NCBI GenBank assembly: GCA_026214975.1
Contig: JAOBSW010000287.1
Location: forward strand, 45,350-109,349
DNA from: Gentiana macrophylla
Lineage: Eukaryota; Streptophyta; Magnoliopsida; Gentianales; Gentianaceae
Direction of reading: 5' to 3'
Length of the DNA: 64,000 bases
Shown here one piece after another: positions 12,771 to 28,984 of the stretch. Position 1 is the stretch's first letter, and each line of letters begins with the position of its first letter. Below the pieces are notes generated by a model. It was not told the origin of the DNA and did no database searches. It saw nothing but the letters and a program-made list of their open reading frames with translations. The translations under genes and the position numbers were made by a program.

Positions 12771-14698
12771 TGTTGAAATAGTATCCTAAACCCAATCGGG
12801 TTGAACAGGATCCGACTGGGTCATTTCTACTAGTTCTTTATGTTTATACATATAATAAATGGCTTTTTTGTTATTATATATTTGTTCGTTTAACGAACCA
12901 ATTATGATATTGTATATATGATAATGTCCCTAGTATCAAACTGTGAAAGAGAAATCATAATGGTAATTATAGTTGATGAGATCTCGACTCACTTTAAAAG
13001 GTTTGATACTTAAATGTATCTAGTCGCATGTACTATCAAACGGGACATTGATAGTACGATTAGACTAGCACGTATTGGATGTCTTCTATCTTATTGAATG
13101 TAGGGATAGATCTCGTCTATCGAAGTGTAAGGACACTTGGACTGTACGTGGACGTGTATTGGAGAGTGCGTCCGTTAGACTGACCCACTTACTTTATTAA
13201 GTGTCACATTATGTGACGGTTGTATAATTATCCTAAGACCGGAGTCTACATGACATCACGGTGTGGATTATCATACTTTGACACTATTGATGTTTCCCCT
13301 AGCCATGGGGTGATTATCCGGTAGTGATTGGGTATGATACTGAAGCATGCATAGGATTCATGTTGCTCGTCCGGAAATCGCGTATCCTATGATTAGGAGT
13401 AAATATCCGAAAGGGCCTTCTTATAAGGAATGTATTATGCTCGAAAGTCTTTGCAAAGCGGAAGTAATATGTTGCTTCGAGAGAGTAGGATATCCAGATT
13501 ATAAGATGCGGTCGTTGATGTTTGACACTCGACCAACGACCATATGGATATTGTATTAGCGATAGGATTATATTTACACGGTAACCGTTTCACATGAAAG
13601 GTAGTAGTCACTGCATTTGACTCTTCCGATGATTGAGGGTCACGGTGTGTTGCTAGACGCTATTCCGTGATCGTTAGATATGAAGAGCATTTTCGTAATT
13701 GCACTTTGTGCCTACGGCCAACATATTTCGGAAGTCTATCGGGTCACTCACATAAGAACGTCAAGCCGGATTAAAATGCGGCTATAGTGATAACCAGATA
13801 AGGAAAGTTTATCTCGACTATAAAGTGTTATAATGATAAATTAATATGGTGGTATTTATTTATTATGAATAAATATAATACAAAATATTAATTATGTTGA
13901 TTAATTAAATATACATATATGTGTGTCGAAAATATGTATATGTGATATACATGTATTTTGCAAATTAATTAATCATAGTATTATTATATTAATTAAGAAT
14001 ATTTTGGATGTCAATTTATGGCTATATGGGGCGCATATAATAGTGTATAAGATACACTTGGATTATGCAATTTAATTAATGAGATTACCTTATATTAATA
14101 TTAGATATTAATTGATTTATGAAAAATAGATTTATGCTAATAAGATAAAGATAGTCAATATTAGATATTGACAATATCTTGAAAATATTTAATAAGAGAT
14201 ATTAAATTAAATGAGATAAATCAATCAATTATATTTTTCTTATTTTACTAGTAAAATATTTTCTTTCTCCTCAATCTATCAGAAGCTTTTCCCAATCAAA
14301 TTGGAAGCTATGATGGGGCGCCCCACCCTCTATATAAGAGAGGGGCTGGCTAGCTCTTTTGTACATCATAATTAGAATAGTTCTAATTTACTTGAAAAAT
14401 TGAGAGCTTCCTAGAGAGAGATTTTGAGGGAGAGAAAAGGTCGGTCTAGCATAAACCGAGTTTTTCTGGTAGCAATCTATGATGGGATTCCGGCGGGCTG
14501 TTCGTGTGGATCACCAGTAGAGGCCGAACACTTGGGCGGCTTCGTGTAGTTTCCCGTAGACAAAGCGTCGATCCAATTGGATCAACCAAGGTATTCTCTT
14601 GTCTACTTCTTTTATTCTTTGTTGCTTAAACGAAGTCAATCACAGTTAAGAGGAAATAAATTTTGAATTCAGCTGCGTTCAGCGTAGATTTCCTAACA
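12771..14698 (+). repeat. 3' LTR of second copia (1928 bp), same family as 5094-6913
   Basis: Starts TGTTGAAATAGTATCC after a purine tract (aagtggaagat) and ends gatttcctaaca. Long parts align with the LTR at 5094, including 'gacattgatagtac', 'cacgtattggatgtcttcta' and 'ggacgtgtattgg'. A TATA-like 'ctctatataagagaggggc' near 14331 is a candidate promoter. Confidence 0.87.
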
Positions 14699-16039
14699 CT
14701 TCTCAACTTTTTTAGGGCATTCTTCCTTAACTTTTAGGACTTGAAACTGCAACAAATCTTTGGGATTTGAGGCTGAATGAGAGCAATCTCCTAGAGAATT
14801 AGCTCTTCTAGAGAGCTTAACCTGGTAAGAACTTGAAGATAAAATGGTGGAATTAGAGCTAAACACCAAAGAGAGAAGAAAACGATGATGAGCTTGAAAT
14901 TCTTACCAAATGTGGTTGCAACAAGAGCTTGGTTGTCTTCTTATTCACGATTGGGAGCTTGAACTTAATTCCCTATAGCAAAAGAAGCATAAATAAGAGT
15001 TTAAGGTGGAGTTTAAATGGAAACGAGGTGAAAGAGACCTTAGGTCGGTTGCTATGGCTTTTGGGAAGGGGGTTTATGAGACAGAACCTGAAATGAGGGG
15101 ATTTTATACCCTCAAGTGCCAACCCCATTGTTGAGCCGATGCTTTGTTGGCACTGGGCTGGTGGCTGAGGCTCTAGAAAGGCCTAAAATATCATTAATGA
15201 AGGTTCTAGTTTACACAAACTTTCTCCCACGAAGTCCATCGAATCCTTTGTCCATCTGTGCCATGAAACTACAAGAAACGATTAAACAATTGATGCATAC
15301 CAGTTGTTCAATAATTGTCTTAGGGGTTGCCAGAGCTTGCATAATAAATATAGGCATCACACACAAACATGACACGGTAAAGTAATCTTGCTCCCAAAAG
15401 ACAAAAATCTAAAACCCCAAAGCCTCTTATGAATCTTCATAATAATCTCATCAAACAAAGCACAACCGAAATGTCCCATAAAGAGAAAAAAACATAAGTA
15501 ACGAATGTAACCCAAATAAGCACTCTCCTGCATATTAACTTTTGACACGATATTATCTCATACAGCTCCAAGAAATCATTAAACATCAGAAAACCTTGCT
15601 TATAACACCCGGCAAGATCAAACAATAGCGTTGTAATAACAATCTTGCCTTTGAGACAATGCACAATAATTTAAATCTCTCAACACAAAAAATATGTACA
15701 AATCATTTATTCACACTGAATCGTTGAGACATATTCCTCGTATAAATCATCCCTAAAGTTTTAGACAATGAGTAGAACTTGGGTTGGGCTCAATATTTGT
15801 TTACATATTACATATTCACAACACCATGTTACAATACTTTACACTTTGGCGATTGGATCTCGAAGCAAGAACATAGAGAACAAAGTAGAGCATATAACAA
15901 ACAAAACGGTCGCTCTCTGTGGTCTTTGTAGTTTCCGCTTCCTCCTCTTCAAATTATTTCCCGACAGCTCCCCTCTAACCTCCATTGTCGATCACACAAA
16001 TTTGAGAGATCAAATCTGCTTGAGATTCTTGCAGTTTCA
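14699..16039. other. Intergenic/5' flank of DiT1
   Basis: No convincing gene; the short ORFs here have no recognisable motif and no splice context. The last 100 bp before the ATG at 16040 are pyrimidine-rich ('cgcttcctcctcttc' near 15936) and probably hold the DiT1 promoter/5' UTR. The 14700-15110 part reads like retroelement-derived sequence, but I cannot assign it. Confidence 0.4.
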
Positions 16040-18506
16040 ATGGAGAGCTTCGTCCTCTCTTATTCACCGATAGTTACCACCACCACCACCACTGTATCCT
16101 CCTCCTCTAGGATCTCCCTCCACCACCGTGGTGGTGTAAGATCATCCATTTCCCCTGTTTGCAGCTCTCTCCGGCCCGTCTACCCTGTTAAACAGCATTT
16201 TCTTCCTTCTTTACCCAATCCCAAATCCTCAAAGTTGTGTCTTTTCTCTCCTTTATTGGTTTCTTCTAAAACCCCATCAAAATCTACACTTCGTGCTTCT
16301 TCCTCGCCTGCCGAACCAATACCTGAATCCAAACACGTAACCCCACAAGGTGCTAAAGTCATCCCGTTGATTGTTTCAGTATCCATTGGCTTGATTGTCC
16401 GTTTTTTAGTACCGAAACCAGTCGAAGTGACCTTACAAGCATGGCAGCTTCTCTCGATTTTCCTCTCCACCATTGCTGGACTTGTCCTCAGTCCATTACC
16501 AGTCGGCGCGTGGGCGTTTCTTGGCTTGACCACCTCAATTCTTACCAGAACTCTCCCTTTTACGACTGCGTTTAGTGCATTCACTAATGAAGTTATTTGG
16601 TTGATCGTCATTTCTTTCTTTTTTGCTCGTGGGTTTGTGAAGACGGGTTTAGGCGATCGAATTGCTACATATTTCGTCAAGTGGTTGGGGAAGAGTACTT
16701 TAGGATTGTCTTATGGGTTGACCTTTAGTGAAGCATTGATTGCTCCGGCAATGCCTAGTACTACGGCTAGAGCTGGTGGGGTTTTCTTGCCGATCATTAA
16801 GTCCTTGTCCCTTTCTGCTGGGAGTGAGCCTGGCCATCCCTCTGCTAAGAAACTAGGATCTTATTTGGTTCAATCACAGTTCCAGGTATGGACATTCTGT
16901 TCTTTAGTAAAGTTATGATCTTTATGGCTATATGCATTTTCTGTTCTTGCTTATTACATGGTGATTACCAGAACGAAAACGATCGTGCCACTAGACCGAC
17001 CATTGATCATGATGGAGCCTATTGATCAATGGTGGAGCCGATTGATCAATTGTCCACAAGCGTGTAATACCACAAAGTTGTGGTCTACAGAGGTGTTAGT
17101 GCATATTTTATTTGCAACAGGAAGTATTGTTTTAGCTGACTGCCTGTTTTAGAATTGTGCTACCATTTACTAGTTTGGTTGTCTTTTCTTCAATTAAACA
17201 CTGTACCTGAGAGAGGGGGCTCTGTCATATGTTGATAAGTAAGATTGTAGTTTATTACTTATGTTTGTGATTGTGAATCATAGATTATGTTTATGTGGTT
17301 GATGTTTGTTGTGCTGTGTGACAGTCTGCTGGTAACTCTAGTGCCCTTTTCCTAACCGCTGCAGCTCAAAATCTACTTTGCCTAAAACTAGCTGAGGAAC
17401 TTGGGGTGGTTATTGCAAGCCCGTGGGTTTCTTGGTTCAAAGCTGCTTGTCTACCAGCAATTGTTTGTCTTATTGCTACCCCTTTTATCTTGTACAAGCT
17501 ATATCCTCCTGAGATCAAGGATACTCCAGAGGCACCTATAATGGCAGCAAAGAAGTTAGAACTGATGGGTCCTGTCACAAAGAATGAATGGGTGATGGTT
17601 AGCACAATGCTTCTTGCAGTATCTTTATGGGTTTTTGGGTAGGTATCCTTCGGTTTGATATACTGTTTTTTTTCACATTTTGGCTGAGATGCAAATACAT
17701 GTCTTTTGTTTCTGATAAGTAATGTCAATTTCACAATAATAGCAAAGAAATCACTCACAAGTTTCATAGATTGTTTCTACTTTCTTTGATCTGTTCATCC
17801 CTTAATTTGCATTATAATCCTGCATACTCGTGTACACAGGGACACTCTTGGTATTCCAAGTGTTGTTGCTGCCATGCTTGGTTTATCCATATTGCTTTTA
17901 TTGGGAGTTCTTAATTGGGATGACTGCTTAAGTGAAAAGTCGGCATGGGATACTTTGGCTTGGTTTGCTGTTCTAGTTGGTATGGCGAGTCAATTGACAA
18001 ATCTCGGCATTGTAAACTGGATGTCCAGCTGTGTAGCCAAATCTCTTCAGTCTCTATCATTGAGCTGGCCTGCTGCATTCGTTGTTCTTCAAGCTTCTTA
18101 CTTCTTGATCCACTACTTATTTGCTAGTCAGACAGGCCATGTAGGAGCTTTGTATTCCGCGTTTCTTGCCATGCACATCGCATCTGGGGTACCCGGTGTT
18201 TTGGCAGCACTTGCTTTGGCGTATAATACGAATTTATTCGGTGCTTTGACACATTATAGCAGTGGGCAAGCTGCAGTTTACTTTGGAGGTGAGTCTATGT
18301 ATTTGAAGTTGTTAATTGTAATTTTACGGCACTCTCAATGTGTTTGGCAGACGAATTACTGATTGTTTTGTTTTTGTTGTATTGCAACAGCTGGTTACAT
18401 TGATCTACCGGATATCTTCAAATTCGGATTTGTGATGGCGGTTATCAATGCATTGATCTGGGGAGGTGTTGGCGTTTTCTGGTGGAAATTTTTAGGGCTC
18501 TATTGA
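16040..18506 (+). CDS. DiT1: Chloroplast 2-oxoglutarate/malate translocator (dicarboxylate transporter 1)
   Basis: Plastid inner-envelope carrier of the SLC13/DASS family. It exchanges stromal malate for cytosolic 2-oxoglutarate, supplying carbon skeletons for ammonia reassimilation (photorespiration, GS/GOGAT). Exons: 16040-16885, 17325-17638, 17840-18288, 18391-18506; all junctions are GT-AG and in frame, giving 574 residues, close to the usual length for plant DiT1. Residues 1 to about 95 are Ser/Thr/Pro-rich and lack acidic residues at first, as in a transit peptide. The rest is very hydrophobic, with the family segments GNEVIWLIVISFFFARGF-like (as TNEVIWLIVISFF), APAMPSTTARAGGVFLPI, FASQTGHVGALYSAFLAMH and ALTHYSSGQAAVYFGAGYI. 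The start is the first ATG of the frame and precedes the transit peptide. It looks intact. DiT2-type glutamate/malate carriers are the nearest alternative, but exon 2 wording (TKNEW, GPVTKN) fits DiT1. Confidence 0.95.
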
Positions 18507-18802
18507 TTTCATCTTCCATTTTAGGTAGGGAAATAAAGTTTTGTTCTTTTACTCCATTTGATAGAGCTGACTTTTGGTAGCAAAATGCAGCAATTTGTTC
18601 TAAAGAAAATGATTGATTTTGAGCTCGCATTTCGCTTTTTTGAGCTCAATTTGTTTCAGACTGCACATTTGCAGAAATTAGTGTAATTGAATGATGAATT
18701 TGCAGATATTACTGTAAATTAAGGTACAATATTTGTATCAAGTCGATTTACATGATATAATTAACTTTCTAAATGATGATCGTGAGAATCAATCATTGGT
18801 AG
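18507..18802. other. Convergent 3' UTR space between DiT1 and MCM9
   Basis: Only 296 bp separate the two stop codons, so the two 3' UTRs must end here and may overlap. AT-rich sequence with poly(A)-signal-like words (aataaag at 18531; on the minus strand attatat-type words near 18758). No ORF of interest. Confidence 0.7.
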
Positions 18803-23976
<5,174 letters not shown>

Positions 23977-24045
23977 TCCGACAGAACCGGCCGTGCCGCC
24001 GGAGATAGCACTGGAGCAACGACCCAACAACGGGAAAATGAAGGC

Positions 24046-24058
24046 TTTGGCGGGAAAA
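24046..24058 (-). promoter_or_regulatory. E2F-type site upstream of MCM9
   Basis: TTTGGCGGGAAAA matches the plant E2F consensus (TTTSSCGS). It lies about 70 bp upstream of the MCM9 ATG. A half-site-like cgggaaaa is at 24031-24038. E2F control of MCM genes at G1/S is well established; binding here is inference. Confidence 0.75.
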
Positions 24059-24181
24059 GTTAGTATACAGTAAACTGTATAACAAAAGCGTTTTCATTTT
24101 GAGCATCAGATTTAGAGAGGTGAACAAAAATTTGTAAAATCAAACCAACTCGAATCAAACCAATAATATTGAGGTTGTGAG

Positions 24182-24366
24182 CCGGGACGGCAAATTTCCC
24201 GAAAATCCCGATCCATCCCGAATCTCATCCCGGTCCCGTCCCGAAAAATCCTGATCCCGAAAGTTTCCCGATCCCGAAATTTCGGGATTTTTTCCGACCC
24301 GAAAAATACGGGAACAAGATTGGGTATAAAACTCAATCCCGTCGGGTTCTCGATCCCGACCCGAAT

Positions 24367-24403
<37 letters not shown>

Positions 24404-24835
24404 CACACACACATCTATATACACATACCTAAATACTAAAAACATAAACATAATACACTCTTTGTTTCCGTCGTTTCTCAATTTCTCTGCACCTCTCTTC
24501 TGCTTTTTAATATTCCAGAGTGTTCTTCCTCACAAAAGCCACCGGCCGTCGACTCTGTCGCCATTAACTCATTTCTTCGCCCCACCTTTTGAACTATCGT
24601 TTTGATCAAATAATTGTTGTCATTTTTTTATATTAACATGAATATTTTTTAACATCATGTGTTCGGGACATTCATTCTCGACCCGACGGGATCCCGAACA
24701 TTCGGGATCCCGTCGGGTCGGGACCTGATGCTAATCGGGTACGGGTTCGGGAAGAAAAATTGAATCTCGAATCTTATCGGGACGGGTTTCGGGTAGGAGG
24801 TTTACGGGTCGGGTCCCGACCCGATGCCACCCCTA
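24182..24835. mobile_element. Non-autonomous hAT-like element with 8-bp TSD
   Basis: The 8-bp direct repeat gttgtgag lies at 24174-24181 and 24836-24843. The right end reads ...gatgccaccccta, i.e. TAGGGGTGGCATC on the other strand, a common plant hAT terminus. The left end ccgggacggcaaat is a degraded match (7 of 11). Interior is low-complexity CGGGA/TCCCG sequence with no transposase ORF. It inserted about 200 bp upstream of MCM9. An (AC)n/(AT)n run sits at about 24366-24422. Confidence 0.75.
24679..24720. repeat. Perfect 20-bp inverted repeat inside the hAT-like element
   Basis: CGACCCGACGGGATCCCGAA at 24679-24698 is followed after 2 bases by its exact complement at 24701-24720. It could fold into a very stable hairpin. 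It is built from the element's CGGGA low-complexity motif. Confidence 0.95.
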
Positions 24836-24843
24836 GTTGTGAG

Positions 24844-25640
24844 TGTGGAATATTATTTCCATGTTTATGTGGTGTAATAATATGTATAAATGGCAATATC
24901 GTAATAAAGTTGTGGTGTAATAACTATATACGATCTTACTCTAATACAAATTTGTCTTAAATGTGTTGTTAGATCAATATTAATAATTTGTACATGTTAA
25001 ACCTCTATTGACGAATCGAAATAAGTAACATGTGATTTTGTTATTCTAGCTAAGAACTTCGGCGGTGTGTCACGTTTGTTGTTATGAATTACAGTTGAAG
25101 GGTGATCGGTGAATCGAAACGTCTAACATATGATTCATCTATCAAACACTTTATCTTTTGGCGGCTTCTATCGGCACCCGGTTTTTACTATCGGCACCAT
25201 TATTTTATTATCTTTCAATTACCTATCTACACCACCTAATCACTACTTGCACCACAAAAATGATGTAACTTTGAATTAATATACACTTTAGTCATTTAAT
25301 TTTGTAAAATTAAAAACACTAACTATCAATCCTTAACACAATTTAACCATTATTAATTTATAAACTACCCCATAAACTACCCACCTATTTCTTTTCAACT
25401 TCCTCTTATTTTTTTCATTTCAAAACATCCAAGAAGTTCGGTTCACGCGGCAACACCGGAGAACCACCGGAATTTTGCAACAAGCTCGGTTGGAGGGGAC
25501 ATTGAAGGGAACAAGACTCAATCTTTGAACCAAAACACGTAAGTGATGAATTTGTATCGTTTTTTCCTTCATTTTGCTTTCATTAGGGTTGTATGTGTAC
25601 GTAAATTCGGGTTGTTTGCGTTTTCTTTTTCCGCGAGTTC
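24844..25640. other. Unannotated AT-rich region
   Basis: I see no gene. Near 25167-25200 the word tatcggcacc occurs twice (see findings for a possible inverted partner near 46580). The 25400-25560 part with cacgcggcaacaccggagaa may be the start of a transcribed leader for the ORF at 26067. Confidence 0.35.
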
Positions 25641-25659
25641 GTTTGGGGAAGATGGAGTT

Positions 25660-25980
25660 GGGATTGCTCGTAACGCCGCGAGGTCCGACGTTACGTTGAG
25701 AACCAAACGTCAGTGAGTCTGCCGTTCTTGATTTTGGATAGATTTCCCGCCTCTTCATAAACGTCGGAGGTTTTGACGTCTAATTGTAACCCCAACGTCA
25801 GTGTGATTAGCGTTTGAAACAGCAGAATCAATATTGTGTGTATAGTTAAAACGGCAGACGTGTTGACGCCTTATACTAATCCCAAGGTCAGTTTAGGTAG
25901 CATTTTCAATAGCAGAATTAATTATGTGACTGAAGCTAAAAACGTCAGGTATATTGACGCTTCTTTTATAGTTTAACATT
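25660..25980 (+). repeat. Degenerate ~85-bp tandem repeats in a probable leader
   Basis: Three to four imperfect units share the order 'aacgtc/ggcaga...ttgacg(tc/cc)...aacccc/tccca(a)cgtcagt...agc(g/a)tttgaaacagcagaat'. Recognisable starts lie near 25670, 25758, 25850 and 25950. They sit upstream of the ORF at 26067 and contain no ORF themselves. Confidence 0.6.
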
Positions 25981-26066
25981 CCATTTGGGAACGTTTCAGC
26001 TAAATTTGTTTTACAAACTTGTTTATGTTTTCTGAATGGTATGTCTTGTTTTTTGTTTAGGGAATC

Positions 26067-26700
26067 ATGGTTAGGATGAGATCTAGTGCTGCAAACGAAC
26101 AAACAAGGGATGCACCGAAAGATATTGAAGTGGATCAAGTGCTTAAGGATCCACCGATTCCGCCAAGTAATACACCTGTTGTTGGGGGTTTGAGACCAAT
26201 TGGTGTGGCATATAAAAGGAAGCGGAGAATTTCTCAGAACATGGAAGGAACAACTGAAACTAGTGAGCAGGTAGATGTCATGTGGAAGGAGCAATTGACA
26301 CTGGCGCAATTGTAGAGTCATTAGAAGCAATTCAAGAAGGTGGTGAAGAGGGATTGCCAACTATTACTGTTGCAAATGCAGATGGACAGGCTATGGTTCC
26401 AGAGGTAGTTGAGGAACCAGTTGTGGTTTCAGAGGTAGTTGAGGAACCAATTGTGGTTCCAGGGGTAGTTGAGGGAGCCGACGGAGGAGATGCAGAGGAG
26501 GCTACGTATGCGTCTTTAGAAACAATTGTTGAGTTATCTGAGATACCTTATGCATCAGATATGGGACAAGTTGATGACGTGACAGCTCAGGCATCCAAAA
26601 CCCCAATTGTTGGACAAGTTCAGCAGGTAGTCAAAGAGCCACCCCAAGCATCAAATATTGACCAAGAGACAGGTGAAGCTGTTGGATACACAGAAACCCA
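26067..26700 (+). CDS. Unrecognised acidic protein, probably TE-derived and truncated
   Basis: The first ORF (26067-26315, 82 residues) begins MVRMRSSAANEQTRD and has a basic KRKRR patch at residues 49-54. It is followed in another frame (from 26282) by an acidic, Val/Glu/Pro-rich stretch in which a VVEEP-containing unit repeats three times (EVVEEPVVVS, EVVEEPIVVP, GVVEGADG). An intron using the gtagatgt at 26270 or a frameshift would link them. The reading frame ends at the LTR boundary near 26720, where the sequence switches to retrotransposon. I do not recognise the family; the layout suggests a 5' fragment of a TE or host gene cut by insertion. Confidence 0.4.
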
Positions 26701-26734
26701 AATCCGGATCCGATCCATGATTGGATCGTCGATC

Positions 26735-28850
26735 GATTTCAAGACCGATCGAGACGCTCGATCATGCACAGCGGAAGCTACGAATAAAATCGTGTACGAT
26801 AATACCACGATTTGATCTACATAAATAATTAATCTAACTATGAGAATGTTAAATATTTACCTCAACGGAAAAGAATAAATAATTTCGACAAAAGGGAGAA
26901 GCCACAATCTTCCGGATTGTATCTCCTAACGACGACTGGTGGACGTCGATCCTCGCCATAAAACCTCCTCGAATATGCACAAGAAAATTCCTAGATTTTT
27001 CTCCTCTAATGACTAGAACGATAAACTAATTTTTCTCTTCTTTTATTTCAAGTGTGGCGCCAATTGTAGTGTTTTTTGTGTTGGGAGGAACTCTCTTTAT
27101 ATAGGAAATAACTAGTAAAGAGTGAGTTATCATTTTCACAATACAATTACCTATTCCCATAACGAAAAGATATTTTTGCCACAAAAATAAGAGATAATTC
27201 CCAAAAAATCAATCTCTTAATTTTCCATTAATTATCCAACAAATAGATAATTAATTAATTGGGAAATTAGGGATAAGGACACAATCTGGAATATTTTTAA
27301 GTAACAGGACAGCTACATATTTTTTATAGGGAGAAGGACAAATGCATAATTTTTATAGCGAGAAGGACAAACAGTGAATCCCGAAAATCAGTGAATCTCC
27401 TCGGTGAATCCCAAATCGGTGAATTTCGATTAAGTGAATCCCAAAAATCAGTGAATTTCGACAATGAATTTTGAAAATTATTGAATTTCGACAATTGAAT
27501 TTGAAGTGAATTTAAATAAAGTGAATTTCGAACACAAGTGAATTTCGACAGTGAATAAATAGTTTTGTCCTTTATGTAAAAGTTTCAAAAGGCTGTCCTT
27601 CTACTCAATTGATGAAATATTTATGTCATTCTCCCTCATTCCCCCTTATTTAATTACACATATGAGATTATCTAGGAAAATTTCTTCTCCCAACTTATCC
27701 ATAATGTGTGGCGCCTCATGTCAATATTTCTTAATAGAAAATGTATTTTCTTTATTACATATTATTATTTGCCAAATAAATAATATTGCATATTCATTAA
27801 ATAGTCAAACTATTTAATTTATTCTCGAGGTTCCATAAAACGAGAAAACACTTGCGTGTTAGGAGCCAACCCGGGGACCATGGACCTATAACCAGTAGCT
27901 ACAATAATTTGAATAAAATATTCATCGAAGCGTAATATTTCTACTCAACTCATTAATTCGAATTACGCCACCATAAATCCAAATCGAACTCTATCGATTA
28001 TAGATATAACTTATTCTCAAAACGTCGAGTCGAGTCGATAAGTGTCCATTGATATAATCATTACATATAAACTAACCCTCAATAGACTATCCGCAATGAA
28101 GCAGGATTATTTCCGTAAACCTTCTTCAATACATCTTATCATTATTTACCATTAACCCACTAGTGATCAATTAGTTCATAACCAATACGAACTCCGCGGA
28201 TCGATCAGTTTCTAGGATTAACAAATAAGGGGATTGTCTTTCTACTTCCCGCGGGAAGGAATGGATTCCATATCTATGAGACACGCACTTCTCACTCATT
28301 CTAGAATAGTGTCAACGTGAAAGTGATTCAGACCGTGCCTCTTAGCTATCCTTAACGAACACATCAAACCCTATCCTAAAACAAGTAGGAGTCTGTAATC
28401 ACTTCAGGATTAAGGTTTATCCATATATGATCATCTTGTGATTTAATAAGATTTCTCAATCACGGAATTATATGAGAAACTCAGATTAAATCGGTCGAGT
28501 CCTATATGACTACATCATAGATAAATGACCCACTTAGACAACCAATGTCGACGGTCCGGATAAGACGGTCACACCATAAAGTGTTCTGGGCGCATTAATG
28601 GTGGTTTAATCAATAGACCCCATACTTTGATTAAGTTCACCACGGACTAATAGTTCAAGTGTATCACCATAAACTTAATCCTCACATGTGACAAACACGC
28701 TAAGTTATATGGCTACATATGATACGACTTGGGGTTTTCAGTAGTGTATTACTTATAAGCACAAAGCAAATAATAAGATGAGAATAAATATGTCATTTAT
28801 TAATTATAAAAACAATTACATAAATTGTCTTTCGGGTGCTACTTCTAACA
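26735..28850 (-). repeat. LTR of a minus-oriented copia (about 2.1 kb)
   Basis: On the minus strand it starts TGTTAGAAGTAGCACC right after a polypurine tract (gcaagtgggagat), and it is U3-R-U5-like down to 'cttccgctgtgcatgatcg' near 26765. The far end is approximate, set where homology with the inverted fragment at 45345-45605 stops. It belongs to a different family from the LTRs at 5094 and 12771, but has similar size. Confidence 0.75.
27285..27640. repeat. GTGAAT(C/T)TCGA array inside the LTR, possible foldback insert
   Basis: The 11-mer gtgaatttcga or close variants (gtgaatccc, gtgaatctc) recurs about a dozen times between 27373 and 27556. Its flanks are partly self-complementary: 'gggagaaggacaaatgcata' near 27340 versus 'tatttatgtcattctccc' near 27618. 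This suggests a small foldback element nested in the LTR. Boundaries are unsure. Confidence 0.5.
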
Positions 28851-28975
28851 ATCTCCCACTTGCCCGTATGGACAAGCAACAATTGTCTTTCGGGCACACT
28901 ATATCTAACAATCTCCCACTTGCCCGTAAAGACAAGCAATGATTGTTTTTTGAGCACCACACCCTTATTCTATAT
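28851..28975 (-). repeat. Duplicated polypurine tract/LTR-start unit, 60-bp period
   Basis: The junction 'tctaacaatctcccacttgc' occurs at 28843-28862 and again at 28903-28922, exactly 60 bp apart. A decayed third unit has 'acattctcccacttgctc' near 28983. On the minus strand each unit has a purine tract followed by TGTTAGA. Either could be the true LTR start; 28850 is the inner copy. Confidence 0.85.
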
Positions 28976-28984
28976 ATCCACAAC

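Noticed and set aside
15116..15664. Several 60-90-residue ORFs upstream of DiT1
   Set aside because: No motif, no splice context, and overlapping on opposite strands; chance ORFs.
16180..16680. 166-residue ORF antisense to DiT1 exon 1
   Set aside because: Shadow of the DiT1 coding frame; no independent evidence.
28850..28980. Repeated 60-bp units as a CRISPR-like array
   Set aside because: Plant nuclear context, only two or three units, and each contains a polypurine tract/LTR start; a retrotransposon feature.
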